Program-made: the position numbers and the translations under genes
Assembly (NCBI GenBank): GCA_020847975.1
Contig: JADLBD010000004.1
Location: 24,319-88,318, forward strand
DNA from: Bryobacterales bacterium
GTDB taxonomy: Bacteria > Acidobacteriota > Terriglobia > Bryobacterales > Bryobacteraceae
Direction: 5' to 3'
DNA: 64,000 nt
Notes under the pieces: generated by a model
The model's database searches: none
Told to the model about the DNA's origin: nothing
What the model saw: only the letters and a program-made list of their open reading frames with translations
Part shown: in pieces, positions 16,930 through 25,471 of the stretch
Layout of the letters: every line of letters begins with the position of its first letter
How positions within the stretch are numbered: the stretch's first letter is position 1

Positions 16930-19088
16930 TATTCGCAAGCCTCGCCGGAGCGGCGCTCACCATCCTGTCCGCATGGAGCCTGGGCCGCTGGCTGCTGCGC
17001 CGTTTTGACCTGACGGCCGCGCTCCAGTTCGCCACGGGGTCAGCTCTGCTGAGTGTCGCCGTCTTCGGGTTGCTGTTGGCGCACACGGCCAAACCGTGGG
17101 CCATGCTTCTGCTTGGGGCCCTCTGCCTGGCTCCGCTTGCCCTCCATCGCCCGAAGCTTTCCGGCTGGCAATGGCCGCCCGTCTGGAGTTGGATACTTCT
17201 GGCCGCCTACGGTGCGCTCTATCTGGCGAATGCGTTTTCTCCGGAGATCCAGAGCGACGCGCTCAACTACCATCTTTCCATCCCTGTTTCGGCTGCCCGG
17301 ACGGGCTCGTTCCCGGATCGAATCACGTTCTATGACGTCATGCCACAGGGCCTCGAAACGCTGTTCGCGATGGCTTACAGCGTAGGGGGTGACAGCGCCG
17401 CCAAGCTGGTGCACTTCTGCTTCCTCGCCTGGAGTGTTCCGTTGCTTGCGCAGACCGCGCTCGCTCTCGGGCTCCCCGCATGGACTGGATGGGCCGGCGG
17501 GCTCTTCTACGCCATCACACCTGTCGCGGGGATCAGCGGCGCCTGCGCCTACAACGATGCGGCCATTACGTTCAGCACACTCGCCGTATTTCAACTGATG
17601 GTGTTGTGGTGGCGGCGCGGTGACGATCGCCTGCTGTGGCCAGCGGGGATCTGCGCGGGATTCTGCTATGCCATCAAGTTTCCTGGAGCGCTGATCGCAC
17701 CGCTGGCGCTCATTGCCGTCCTAATGAAACGCCGCAACCGCGCGGCGCGCATCGTTCTCGGGGCGATGCTGATTGCCGCTCCGTGGGTGGGGCGGGCCGC
17801 GATCCTTACGGGAAACCCGTTCGCGCCGCTCCTCAACCGTTTGTTCCCGAACGCCTACTTCCATGTCGATTCCGAGCAAGAGATGAGCACACATCTCCGC
17901 GGTTACGGCGAACTGGACCCGGCCGCGATCCCCTTGGAACTCACGATGTACGGCGATCTGCTGCAGGGTCTTCTTGGGCCGGCATGGCTTGTGCTCCCCA
18001 TTGGACTGCCGGCGCTGCGCAGGCGGGAGGGACGCCTGCTGGCTCTCGCCGGAGTGCTTGCGGGACTTCCCTGGCTGCTCAATTCGGGTACGCGTTTCCT
18101 CATGCCGGCATTGCCTTTCTTCGCTCTCACGCTGATGATGAGCCTTCCACGGGCGCTATCGCTGGGGCTGCTTGCCGCGCACGCTATAACCAGTTGGCCG
18201 GCTATTATCCCGATGTATGCGCCGCAAGGAACATGGGCGCTGCACCGCGAGGTTCCCTGGCGCGCTGCTCTTGGACTCGAGGACCGCCAAGCCTTCCGGC
18301 TCGGCAGGAGCGTGGAACACAATCTTGCTCAACTGCTCGACCAGCACACAACGCCGCGGGATCGCATTCTGGATCTCGTCAATGCCCCTGCCGCCATCAC
18401 TCCGCGCATGCTTGTCAATGCATGGCAATCGGCCGCGGGGCAGCGGCTGGTTCAGGCACTCGAGACGGGCATGACTCCGGACCGCGGACTTTTCGTTGAA
18501 TGGCGTTCGCGATTTGAAGAGCGCCGCCTGCGCGCGATTCGCATCACTTTCGAAAGCGGACAAGCCCAGCCCGCCGCATTTCAGGAGATCGAACTCCGGC
18601 ATAACGGACAGCCCCTCACGCCCAACATTCTCTGGTCGATGCAGGCTGCGCCGAACATCTGGGATGCGGCGTTCGCGGTGGATCGCAACCTGACCTCGGC
18701 GTGGTCCACAAGGGAACCGGTCCGGCCGGGCATGTTCTATGAAATCGACCTTCCGGCTCCGCGCCCCCTGTCGGAGGTGCGCATCGTGGGCCACCGCTCG
18801 GCAGTGGGGCTCCGTGTCGAGCTTGCCGGTCTCGATAAGGAGTGGCGAGCGCTACCGCTGCCGGCGAGTCCGGACCCGCAGCCAGGGCTGAACCTCCGGC
18901 GCAGCGCCATCCGCCATGCGCGCCGCGAGGGGATCACCAGCATCCTCGCCGCCGCGGGCAGCGATGCGCTCGGCCGCATCGCCCGGGACTTCGAGGTCTC
19001 TCCGGCCAATTGGGACCTGCATCCAGTGGCAACGTACCAAAACGTCACGCTTTACAGAATCATACCTCCCGCCGGAAACGCACCCTAA
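16926..19088 (+). CDS. GT-C-like multi-pass membrane protein with discoidin-like C-terminus
   Basis: 720 aa. Residues 1-425 contain about eleven hydrophobic helices in the pattern of ArnT/PMT-type (GT-C) glycosyltransferases. The first large loop has SPEIQSDALNYHL, matching the acidic residues expected at the active site. These enzymes use polyprenyl-phosphate sugars at the periplasmic face. The remaining 290 residues are soluble; the part around 575-635 (AFAVDRNLTSAW, then a jelly-roll-like EIDLPAPRPLSEVRI) resembles an F5/8 type C carbohydrate-binding domain. Start GTG overlaps kdsC by four bases, linking it to Kdo/LPS synthesis. Acceptor and donor are unknown. Confidence 0.75.
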   Translation: MIFASLAGAALTILSAWSLGRWLLRRFDLTAALQFATGSALLSVAVFGLLLAHTAKPWAMLLLGALCLAPLALHRPKLSGWQWPPVWSWILLAAYGALYLANAFSPEIQSDALNYHLSIPVSAARTGSFPDRITFYDVMPQGLETLFAMAYSVGGDSAAKLVHFCFLAWSVPLLAQTALALGLPAWTGWAGGLFYAITPVAGISGACAYNDAAITFSTLAVFQLMVLWWRRGDDRLLWPAGICAGFCYAIKFPGALIAPLALIAVLMKRRNRAARIVLGAMLIAAPWVGRAAILTGNPFAPLLNRLFPNAYFHVDSEQEMSTHLRGYGELDPAAIPLELTMYGDLLQGLLGPAWLVLPIGLPALRRREGRLLALAGVLAGLPWLLNSGTRFLMPALPFFALTLMMSLPRALSLGLLAAHAITSWPAIIPMYAPQGTWALHREVPWRAALGLEDRQAFRLGRSVEHNLAQLLDQHTTPRDRILDLVNAPAAITPRMLVNAWQSAAGQRLVQALETGMTPDRGLFVEWRSRFEERRLRAIRITFESGQAQPAAFQEIELRHNGQPLTPNILWSMQAAPNIWDAAFAVDRNLTSAWSTREPVRPGMFYEIDLPAPRPLSEVRIVGHRSAVGLRVELAGLDKEWRALPLPASPDPQPGLNLRRSAIRHARREGITSILAAAGSDALGRIARDFEVSPANWDLHPVATYQNVTLYRIIPPAGNAP

Positions 19089-19110
19089 GCTCCTCTGTTT
19101 CCACGCCTGT

Positions 19111-19116
19111 TACAAT
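19111..19116 (+). promoter_or_regulatory. -10 element for a probable leaderless transcript
   Basis: TACAAT lies six bases before the GTG start of the M2 peptidase gene and no Shine-Dalgarno sequence is present between them. A start site seven bases downstream of the hexamer would coincide with the first codon. No convincing -35 was seen. Confidence 0.45.
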
Positions 19117-19122
19117 GCAGTC

Positions 19123-20952
19123 GTGAAACCAAAGGCCGCCGTGCTCTTCGCCTGCAGCCTGCTATGTGGATGCGGGGCAAATGGAAGCGGAATCCGTTCG
19201 GGCAGTGTAGCCGCGTCCACCAGCGGGAGAGCCGACGTACAGGAATTCCTCACCATGTACAACCAGTTCGAGCGCGGACTGGCCACGGTGGCGAACGAAT
19301 CGGAGTGGAAGTCCGTTACGGACGTCAACGAGCAGCACACGGGAGAACGCATCGGCGCCGACCGCACGGCGGCGGCATTTCGCGGCAGCCGCTATGTCAT
19401 CGAGAAGTCGAAGACCTTTCTCGATACCCGCCAGACTCTTTCCGAACTCGAGTTCCGGCAATTGGACAACATCCTGCTCTCAGCTGCCGAATCACCCGGC
19501 ACGATTCCGGAAATCGTGAGCAAGCGGATCGAAGCCGAGGCGCGGCTGACCGCCGTTATGGACGGCTTTACCTTTTGCGCGGAAAAGCGGGGCGATAAGT
19601 GCGTGAAAGCCGTAACGCCGAACGACATCGACGAGACCCTGCTCAAATCGAAAAACCTCGCCGAGCGGCGCAAGATGTGGGAGATCTCGAAGCAATCGGG
19701 GCCGGCGCTGAAAGCAGGGCTGGCCGAGGTCCGTGACCTGCGGAATCGCGTCGCGCGCGAGCTAGGCTACACCTCCTATTTTCATCTTCAGGTGGCCGAT
19801 TACGGCATGACGGTGAACGAAATGATGCAGCTCATGGACAAGACGGCTTCCGATCTTCGCCCGTTGTATGAACAGTTGCATCTCTGGACGCGCCGCAAAC
19901 TCGCCGAACGGTACAAGGAGAAAATGCCCGGCCTCATCCCCGCGCACTGGATCGGCAACCGTTGGGGACAGGAATGGCCGGGGCTTGTCGAAGCAGCCAA
20001 TCTGGATGATCTGTTCCGGGACAAGAAGCCCGAGTGGATCGTGCAGCAGGCCGAACGCTTCTATGTCTCGCTCGGCATGCCGCCGCTGCCGAAGTCGTTT
20101 TGGGAAAAGTCGGATCTCTACCAGCTTCCGCCGGATTCCAAGCGCAAGAAGAACACGCACGCCTCAGCCTGGCACATCGATCTGGATAAGGATGTGCGCA
20201 GCCTGATGAGCGTCATTCCCAATTTCGCGTGGTTTGAAACGAGCCATCATGAACTGGGCCACATTTACTACTACATGGCCTACTCGAACCCGAAGGTTCC
20301 GATTGTGCTGCGTCACGGCGCCAACCGCGCCTTCCACGAGGCCGTTGGGGACTTGATTGCGATCGCGGCGCGCCAGCAACCCTATCTGCACGGCATCGGG
20401 CTGATGCCGGCCGGCCGGCAACTCGACCCCACGCAGTTACTGCTCTCCGAAGCGCTCGACAATGCCATCGTCTTCATTCCCTTCTCCGCCGGGACCATGA
20501 CCCACTTTGAACACGCGCTGTACGAACAAAAGCTTCCCAAGGATCAGTTCAACAGGGAGTGGTGGCGTCTGGCGGCGAAGTACCAGGGCATCGAGCCTCC
20601 TGCTGCTCGCGGAGAGGAGTACTGCGACGCGTGTACGAAAACGCACATCATCGACGACCCGGCGCAATACTATGACTACGCCATGGCCTACCTGATCAAG
20701 TTCCAGTTGCACGATTACATTTCCCGCAAGATTCTGAAGCAGGATCCCCACAACTGCAATTACTATGGCAACAAAGAAGTGGGCAAATGGCTGTGGGATA
20801 TTCTTTCGCTCGGCGCGACGCAGGACTGGCGCCATCTCATCCGCGAGAAGACGGGTGAAGACATCAGTTCGCGCGCGATGCTCGAATACTTCAAACCTTT
20901 GGTGGAATACCTCGAGAAAGAGAACGGGGGACAACCCGCGTCGTGGGATTGA
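19123..20952 (+). CDS. M2 family peptidyl-dipeptidase (ACE-like) lipoprotein
   Basis: 609 aa zinc metallopeptidase of family M2, bacterial relatives of angiotensin-converting enzyme that release C-terminal dipeptides. The zinc motif HHELGH occurs near residue 370 and the third ligand Glu in RAFHEAVGD about 25 residues later. The N-terminus (LFACSLLCGC) carries a lipobox-like Leu-Cys-Gly-Cys, so the protein is probably an acylated periplasmic lipoprotein. The open frame extends upstream, but GTG 19123 is the start that yields the lipoprotein signal, and a -10-like TACAAT is located just before it. The ankyrin gene starts inside its last codons. Confidence 0.92.
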   Translation: MKPKAAVLFACSLLCGCGANGSGIRSGSVAASTSGRADVQEFLTMYNQFERGLATVANESEWKSVTDVNEQHTGERIGADRTAAAFRGSRYVIEKSKTFLDTRQTLSELEFRQLDNILLSAAESPGTIPEIVSKRIEAEARLTAVMDGFTFCAEKRGDKCVKAVTPNDIDETLLKSKNLAERRKMWEISKQSGPALKAGLAEVRDLRNRVARELGYTSYFHLQVADYGMTVNEMMQLMDKTASDLRPLYEQLHLWTRRKLAERYKEKMPGLIPAHWIGNRWGQEWPGLVEAANLDDLFRDKKPEWIVQQAERFYVSLGMPPLPKSFWEKSDLYQLPPDSKRKKNTHASAWHIDLDKDVRSLMSVIPNFAWFETSHHELGHIYYYMAYSNPKVPIVLRHGANRAFHEAVGDLIAIAARQQPYLHGIGLMPAGRQLDPTQLLLSEALDNAIVFIPFSAGTMTHFEHALYEQKLPKDQFNREWWRLAAKYQGIEPPAARGEEYCDACTKTHIIDDPAQYYDYAMAYLIKFQLHDYISRKILKQDPHNCNYYGNKEVGKWLWDILSLGATQDWRHLIREKTGEDISSRAMLEYFKPLVEYLEKENGGQPASWD

Positions 20953-22106
20953 GAGCCATCGCGCTGCTGTGGTTGCTCGCCCTGCCTGCGAAAGCGAACG
21001 ATCTGCACACGGCTGTGCGCTCCGGCGACCGGAAGCTGGCGGCGAAACTGCTGGATGCCGGCGCCAACGTCAATGAGCGCGATGCGCTCGGCAGCACGCC
21101 GCTCCATGACGCGGCCTGGGCAGGCGACCTCGAAATGGTGAAACTGTTGGTTGCCCACGGCGCCGGGGTCAATGCGCGCCACCGGGAAGCCGGAAGCACG
21201 CCGCTCCACTATGCCATCATCACGAACCACCGCGCCGTAGTGGAATTTCTCATCTCCAAGGGAGCCGACATCCGAGCAACCTATCAATCCGGCTCCACTC
21301 CGCTGCACCTGGCCGCAGACCGAGGCTACGCGGAAATCGTAGATCTGCTCATTGCGAAGGGCGCAGACATCCGGCAGAAGGATGAAAGCGGCGCTACGGC
21401 GCTGGATGAAGCGGCCATCAAAGGCCAGGCGGCAGTGGTGAAACTGCTGCTGGCCCATGGCGCCAAAGTTTCCCACAGCACGCTCTCGCAGGCAGCGGTG
21501 AAAGGGCACGCGGACGTAGTCAAGCTGCTGATCGATGCCGGGGCCGACCCTAACAGCAAGGATGCCGAAGGCGCGTCCGTGGTGGAATTGGCGTTACGTT
21601 ATCGCCAGCGGGGTGCCGCCGAAGCGTTACTCGCCCATGGGGCGAAACTGGGCGACGACGCCCGCCGGCGGATTATGAAAAGCGCCGTCCTGCGGGGAGA
21701 AACCGAGATCGTCGAACTGCTGTTGAAGGGACCGATGGAGGCCACTTCCCTTCTTCCGGACGCCGCGCTCAAAGGCCAGACGGCGATGGTGGATTTCCTC
21801 CTCTCCCACGGAGGCAACGTGAACGCCCGCGGAGCCACAGGCTCCACTCCCCTACAGGACGCCGCGTTGGGAGGACACGCCACGGTGGTCGCACTCCTGC
21901 TTGACAAGGGGGCCGATCTCAACGCCACGGATACGGAATCCGGCGCCACCGCATTGCACATTGCCGCCAGTTACGGCCGCCGCGACGTGGTGTTTCTGCT
22001 TCTCGATCGTGGGGCCGACAAGAAAAGCCGCAACAAAGCGGGAAAGACCCCGCATGATCTTGCCGTGGAGGCGGGGCAGAAGGACCTTGCCGCTCTACTC
22101 CAGTGA
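20943..22106 (+). CDS. Exported ankyrin-repeat protein
   Basis: 387 aa: a signal peptide (MGLRAIALLWLLALPAKA) then about ten to eleven ankyrin repeats filling the rest (patterns GSTPLHDAAWAGDLEMVKLL, GADIRAT, GATALHIAASYGRRDVV). Ankyrin repeats mediate protein-protein contacts; the partner is unknown. GTG 20943 overlaps the end of the M2 peptidase gene by ten bases, so the two are translationally coupled and the peptidase is a natural candidate partner or client. Part of a late repeat (21957-21988) recurs as a fragment at 25425-25456. Confidence 0.9.
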   Translation: MGLRAIALLWLLALPAKANDLHTAVRSGDRKLAAKLLDAGANVNERDALGSTPLHDAAWAGDLEMVKLLVAHGAGVNARHREAGSTPLHYAIITNHRAVVEFLISKGADIRATYQSGSTPLHLAADRGYAEIVDLLIAKGADIRQKDESGATALDEAAIKGQAAVVKLLLAHGAKVSHSTLSQAAVKGHADVVKLLIDAGADPNSKDAEGASVVELALRYRQRGAAEALLAHGAKLGDDARRRIMKSAVLRGETEIVELLLKGPMEATSLLPDAALKGQTAMVDFLLSHGGNVNARGATGSTPLQDAALGGHATVVALLLDKGADLNATDTESGATALHIAASYGRRDVVFLLLDRGADKKSRNKAGKTPHDLAVEAGQKDLAALLQ

Positions 22107-22387
22107 GGTGAGTCCGGTGGCTAACTGCTCGCCTTCGCTTACCCCGTGGTTGACAACCACGCCGCCCTGATCCTGTGGCTGCTGCCGGTTCCCCGTCCGG
22201 TTTGTCCGCAAGACAGGAAGTTGGCGCGTCAGTCCGGCCGGTAGATTGTCGCCCGCTGAGCAGCCAGAAGCCGTGTCTTCCGACGGATCGCGACAGTTTT
22301 TCAACTCCGTCCGGCCTGCGTATCTTTCTTCCTTCGAGCCCCGTAATAGCAGACAGAAGGTAGAACTTCTGGAAAAGGAGAACAGTC
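22107..22387 (+). other. Intergenic region upstream of the SDR-sigma operon
   Basis: No gene seen in these 281 bases. There is one perfect hairpin, CGTGGTT-GAC-AACCACG (22145-22161), without a T-tract; it could terminate or attenuate transcription after the ankyrin gene. AAGGAG (22375-22380) is the ribosome-binding site of the SDR gene. I looked for the TGTCACA/CGTC pair described for ECF41-type sigma factors and did not find a convincing match. Confidence 0.4.
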
Positions 22388-23107
22388 ATGAACATTGCGA
22401 ATAGGACAGTCTTGATCACTGGCGCAAACCGTGGTATTGGCCGGGCGCTGGTGGATGAGGCGGTGAAACGCGGAGCGAAGCGGATCTATGCGGCAAGCCG
22501 CGGCGGATTCCAAATCGCCGGCGCAGGCGTCACGCCCCTCACACTCGACGTGACCAACGCCGCCCAGATCCAAGAGGCCGTGAAGAAAGTGGGCTCGCTC
22601 GACGTCCTCATCAACAACGCCGGCGTCGCCATCTACGACGACCTGACCAGTCTCGACGTCATCGAACAGCACTTGGCGGTCAATTTCTTCGGGGTGCTCA
22701 AGATGATCAACGTGTTCCTGCCGCTGCTGAAGCGCTCGAAAGGCGCCATCGTCAACAACCTGTCACTTGTGGGCTTGGCTGCGTTGCCCAATATTCCCGC
22801 CTACTCTGCTTCCAAAGCGGCCGCGTTCAACATGACGCAGTCGCTGCGATCGCTCCTGGCCTGCCAAGGCGTCACCGTTCATGCCGTGGTTCTCGGCCCG
22901 GTCGATACCGAGATGAACCGTGGCTTCAACGTTCCGAAGGCTTCCCCCGAATCCGCGGCAGCCGGAATATTCGATGGCCTGGCAAAAGGCGAGGACGAAA
23001 TCTTCCCCGACCCCGCGTCTCTATCCATTGCGGAAGCCTGGCGCAACGGCGCGGTTAAAGCGATGGAGCGGCAGTTCGCGGTGTTCGCTCCGCACAGCGC
23101 GAACTGA
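22388..23107 (+). CDS. SDR family NAD(P)-dependent oxidoreductase
   Basis: 239 aa classical short-chain dehydrogenase/reductase. Rossmann cofactor motif TGANRGIG near residue 13, NNAG at about 76, catalytic Ser in NNLSLVG and catalytic Tyr/Lys in YSASK near residue 139, all intact. Strong ribosome-binding site AAGGAG, 8 bases before the ATG. It is the first gene of a four-gene plus-strand cluster (SDR, SRPBCC, SDR, sigma factor) with gaps of 43, 11 and 7 bases. Substrate unknown. Confidence 0.92.
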   Translation: MNIANRTVLITGANRGIGRALVDEAVKRGAKRIYAASRGGFQIAGAGVTPLTLDVTNAAQIQEAVKKVGSLDVLINNAGVAIYDDLTSLDVIEQHLAVNFFGVLKMINVFLPLLKRSKGAIVNNLSLVGLAALPNIPAYSASKAAAFNMTQSLRSLLACQGVTVHAVVLGPVDTEMNRGFNVPKASPESAAAGIFDGLAKGEDEIFPDPASLSIAEAWRNGAVKAMERQFAVFAPHSAN

Positions 23108-23150
23108 GGACAGCCAATCAAGACAACCAATCGAGCAACGAGAACAGACA

Positions 23151-23597
23151 ATGACCACGACAGACTACAGCACTTCATTTTTGGTAGACCAGTCTCCCGG
23201 CGAAGTCTTCCAAGCGATCACCAACGTTCGCGGATGGTGGTCGAATACGATTCAAGGAGAGACCGGCAAGCCAGGCGCCGAGTTCACCTTCCAACACAAA
23301 GACGTTCACCGCACCACGCAGAAGGTTACCGGGTTCGAGCCGGGCAAGAGGATTGTCTGGCACGTGACCGAAAGTCAGATCAACTTCGTCAAGGACAAGA
23401 ACGAGTGGAAGGACACGGAGGTCGTCTTCGAGATCGCCCGCAAGGACGGCAAGACCGAAGTTCGCTTCACGCACGCCGGACTGGTTCCCGCCATCGAGTG
23501 CTACGGCCGGTGTTCCGGCGCGTGGGACTTCTATGTCAACGGCAGTCTGCAAAGCCTCATCGCCACCGGCGAAGGCAAGCCAATTCAGGAGCAATAA
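23151..23597 (+). CDS. SRPBCC/AHSA1-like domain protein
   Basis: 148 aa single-domain protein of the START/Bet v1-like superfamily (AHSA1/SRPBCC). Typical features are the N-terminal SFLVDQSPGEVFQAI, the RGWWS segment, the strand pattern GFEPGKRIVWHV, and the C-terminal helix around ECYGRCSGAWDFYVNGSLQSL, which fits a lipophilic-ligand-binding cavity. ATG 23151 is the first start giving the complete domain; the longer frame overlaps the SDR gene. Such proteins often accompany ECF sigma or ArsR regulators in small stress operons. Ligand unknown. Confidence 0.87.
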   Translation: MTTTDYSTSFLVDQSPGEVFQAITNVRGWWSNTIQGETGKPGAEFTFQHKDVHRTTQKVTGFEPGKRIVWHVTESQINFVKDKNEWKDTEVVFEIARKDGKTEVRFTHAGLVPAIECYGRCSGAWDFYVNGSLQSLIATGEGKPIQEQ

Positions 23598-23608
23598 GGA
23601 GACTCATC

Positions 23609-24400
23609 ATGCTACTCAAAGGCAAAGTTGCAGTGATTTACGGGGCCGGAGGCGGAGTGGGCAGCGCGATCGCCCGCGCATTCGCTCGAGACGGAGCAAT
23701 GCTCTTTCTCACCGGGCGCCACCGAACAACCGTCGACAAGGTCGCCCGGGAAATCTTGTCCGCGGGAGGACGCGTCGAAACGGCGGAGGTGGACGCGCTC
23801 GATGAACAGTCTGTAGACAAGCATCTTCAATTCGTGACCGGCAAAGCAGGCCGCGTGGACATTTCGTTCCACGCGGTCGGAATTCCGAACACGGCGGTGC
23901 AGGGGCGGCCCATGGTTGACCTCGCCGTGGAGCAGTTCTCTCTGCCGATCGCCACCTACACAACCTCGTACTTCCTGACAGCGCGTCTGGCTGCCCGGCG
24001 AATGATGAAGCAAAAGTCGGGGGTGATCATGACGGTCACCGCGGTGCCATCGCGGTCGGGCATCCCGATGCTCGGAGGCTTCGCGCCGGCGCAAGCGGCT
24101 GTCGAAGCCCTCACGCGTGGCCTGTCCGCGGAACTCGCGCCGCACCGCATCCGCGTTGTTGGTCTCCGGCCGGATGGAATGCCGGAGACGGAAACCATCA
24201 AAGAAGTCTTCGGGATTCACGCCAAGGCAATGGGAATCTCGTGGGAGCAGTTCCACGAATTGATCGCCGGCAAGAACCACCGGCGGCGCCTCGCGACCTT
24301 GGAAGAGATGGGGAACATGGCCGTCTTCATGGCTTCGGACCGGGCAAGCGCGATGACGGGATCGATCCTCAACCTGAGCATGGGAATGCTCGACGATTAG
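23609..24400 (+). CDS. Atypical SDR protein lacking the YxxxK catalytic pair
   Basis: 263 aa SDR-fold protein. The cofactor motif is intact (YGAGGGVGSA, residues 11-20), and the C-terminus MTGSILNLSMGM is family-typical. However, at the active site the usual YxxxK reads FAPAQ (Phe158, Gln162), and the NNAG motif is replaced by FHAVG. The protein may thus bind NAD(P) without classical dehydrogenase chemistry, or belong to the divergent SDR group that uses other residues. AAGGAG 7 bases before the ATG. It sits between the SRPBCC gene and the sigma factor gene. Confidence 0.88.
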   Translation: MLLKGKVAVIYGAGGGVGSAIARAFARDGAMLFLTGRHRTTVDKVAREILSAGGRVETAEVDALDEQSVDKHLQFVTGKAGRVDISFHAVGIPNTAVQGRPMVDLAVEQFSLPIATYTTSYFLTARLAARRMMKQKSGVIMTVTAVPSRSGIPMLGGFAPAQAAVEALTRGLSAELAPHRIRVVGLRPDGMPETETIKEVFGIHAKAMGISWEQFHELIAGKNHRRRLATLEEMGNMAVFMASDRASAMTGSILNLSMGMLDD

Positions 24401-24407
24401 TTATTCG

Positions 24408-25373
24408 GTGGACCAAACTCCGCAAGAAGCCTTCGACGCCATCCACAACGAATCTGAAAGAATCGTAAAAGCACCTATGGAAGATGCGGGAAAGTTCGAA
24501 GCTCGATACCTGGCGTTTCTGGAGACTATCAGCCAGCTCCGGCCTCAGTTGCATCGATATTGCGCCCGCATGACCGGGTCGATCACCGACGGTGAGGATG
24601 TGGTTCAGGACACGCTCTTTCGGGCGTATCGCAGCCTCGATACTTATGACGACAGCCGCCCCGTTGGGCCGTGGCTCTTTCGCGTCGCCCACAACCAGTG
24701 TATCGATTTCCTTCGGCGGCGAGGCGTGCGGGTGGAAGCCGAAGCGGCCGTTGCAGAGCCCGGCATCTTCGAGCCCGTCGAACCTTTCGGCACAACCGTC
24801 GGCCCCGCACTCGAGCATCTCGTCTCGATTCTCCCGCCGAAGGAGCGTGCATGTGTGCTGCTCAAGGACATCTTCGAATATTCGCTGGAAGAAATCGCCG
24901 GACTCGTCGATTCGACAGTAGGGGGCGTCAAGGCGGCTCTGAATCGCGGCAGATTGAAATTGGCGTTCGCGGAAAGCCGGCCTCCCGCGCCGCGAACCTC
25001 GACGCCTGAAAATCAAAAAATCCTCCAGCTTTACGTCGAGCGATTCAATCGCCGCGATTGGGATGGGCTGCGCGAACTCATCAGCGCCGATGCTCGCTTG
25101 CTTGTCGCCGACCGTTACGCCGGCCTCTTCGCCGATGGCGGCTACTTGGGCGTCTACTCCCGCATGCGCGTCACGTGGCGGCTGACAATGGGCGAGGTGG
25201 ACGGCGCACCGTCCATCATCCTGCTCCATCTCCGCGAAGGCGAATGGGAAATCGCGGGAATCGTTCATATCGATTTCGCGCCGGACGGTAAGATCCAGCG
25301 GATCTCGGACTATCAGCATTGCCCCTGGGTTCTCACTGCCGGGTCCATTGTGGTGCGCGAATCAGTTGCCTGA
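24408..25373 (+). CDS. ECF sigma factor with SnoaL-like C-terminal domain (ECF41/SigJ-type)
   Basis: 321 aa. Sigma region 2 covers about residues 38-105 (GEDVVQDTLFRAYRSL, VGPWLFRVAHNQCIDFLRR) and region 4 about 135-185 (LPPKERACVLLKDIF, LEEIAGLVDSTVGGVKAALNR). After a linker, residues 200-310 form a SnoaL-like fold (YVERFNRRDWDGLRELISADARL). Sigma factors of the ECF41 type carry such a domain instead of a separate anti-sigma factor and are encoded next to oxidoreductases or carboxymuconolactone decarboxylases; the SDR/SRPBCC neighbours match that. GTG 24408 gives the full length; ATG 24477 (MEDAGKFEARYLAF) is an alternative start just before region 2. Confidence 0.87.
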   Translation: MDQTPQEAFDAIHNESERIVKAPMEDAGKFEARYLAFLETISQLRPQLHRYCARMTGSITDGEDVVQDTLFRAYRSLDTYDDSRPVGPWLFRVAHNQCIDFLRRRGVRVEAEAAVAEPGIFEPVEPFGTTVGPALEHLVSILPPKERACVLLKDIFEYSLEEIAGLVDSTVGGVKAALNRGRLKLAFAESRPPAPRTSTPENQKILQLYVERFNRRDWDGLRELISADARLLVADRYAGLFADGGYLGVYSRMRVTWRLTMGEVDGAPSIILLHLREGEWEIAGIVHIDFAPDGKIQRISDYQHCPWVLTAGSIVVRESVA

Positions 25374-25424
25374 GGAGATCTCCCGCCGGACAGGAGCGTG
25401 GACTCTGGCGCAATCACGCACCGG

Positions 25425-25456
25425 CACATCGCCGCCAGTTACGGCCGCCGCGACGT
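25425..25456 (+). repeat. Ankyrin-gene echo (32 bases, one mismatch to 21957-21988)
   Basis: The 32 bases differ from 21957-21988 inside the ankyrin gene at one position, and weaker similarity extends left to about 25399. In the matching frame it still encodes HIAASYGRRDV, an ankyrin repeat core. It stands in the short gap between the sigma factor gene and the zinc-ribbon gene and is not part of a functional gene. It marks a past duplication or insertion event around the SDR-sigma cluster. Confidence 0.8.
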
Positions 25457-25471
25457 TGCGGTGAACACAAA

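Noticed and set aside
22107..22387. ECF41-type promoter before the SDR operon
   Set aside because: TGTC and CGTC-like words occur but not with the required spacing and sequence.
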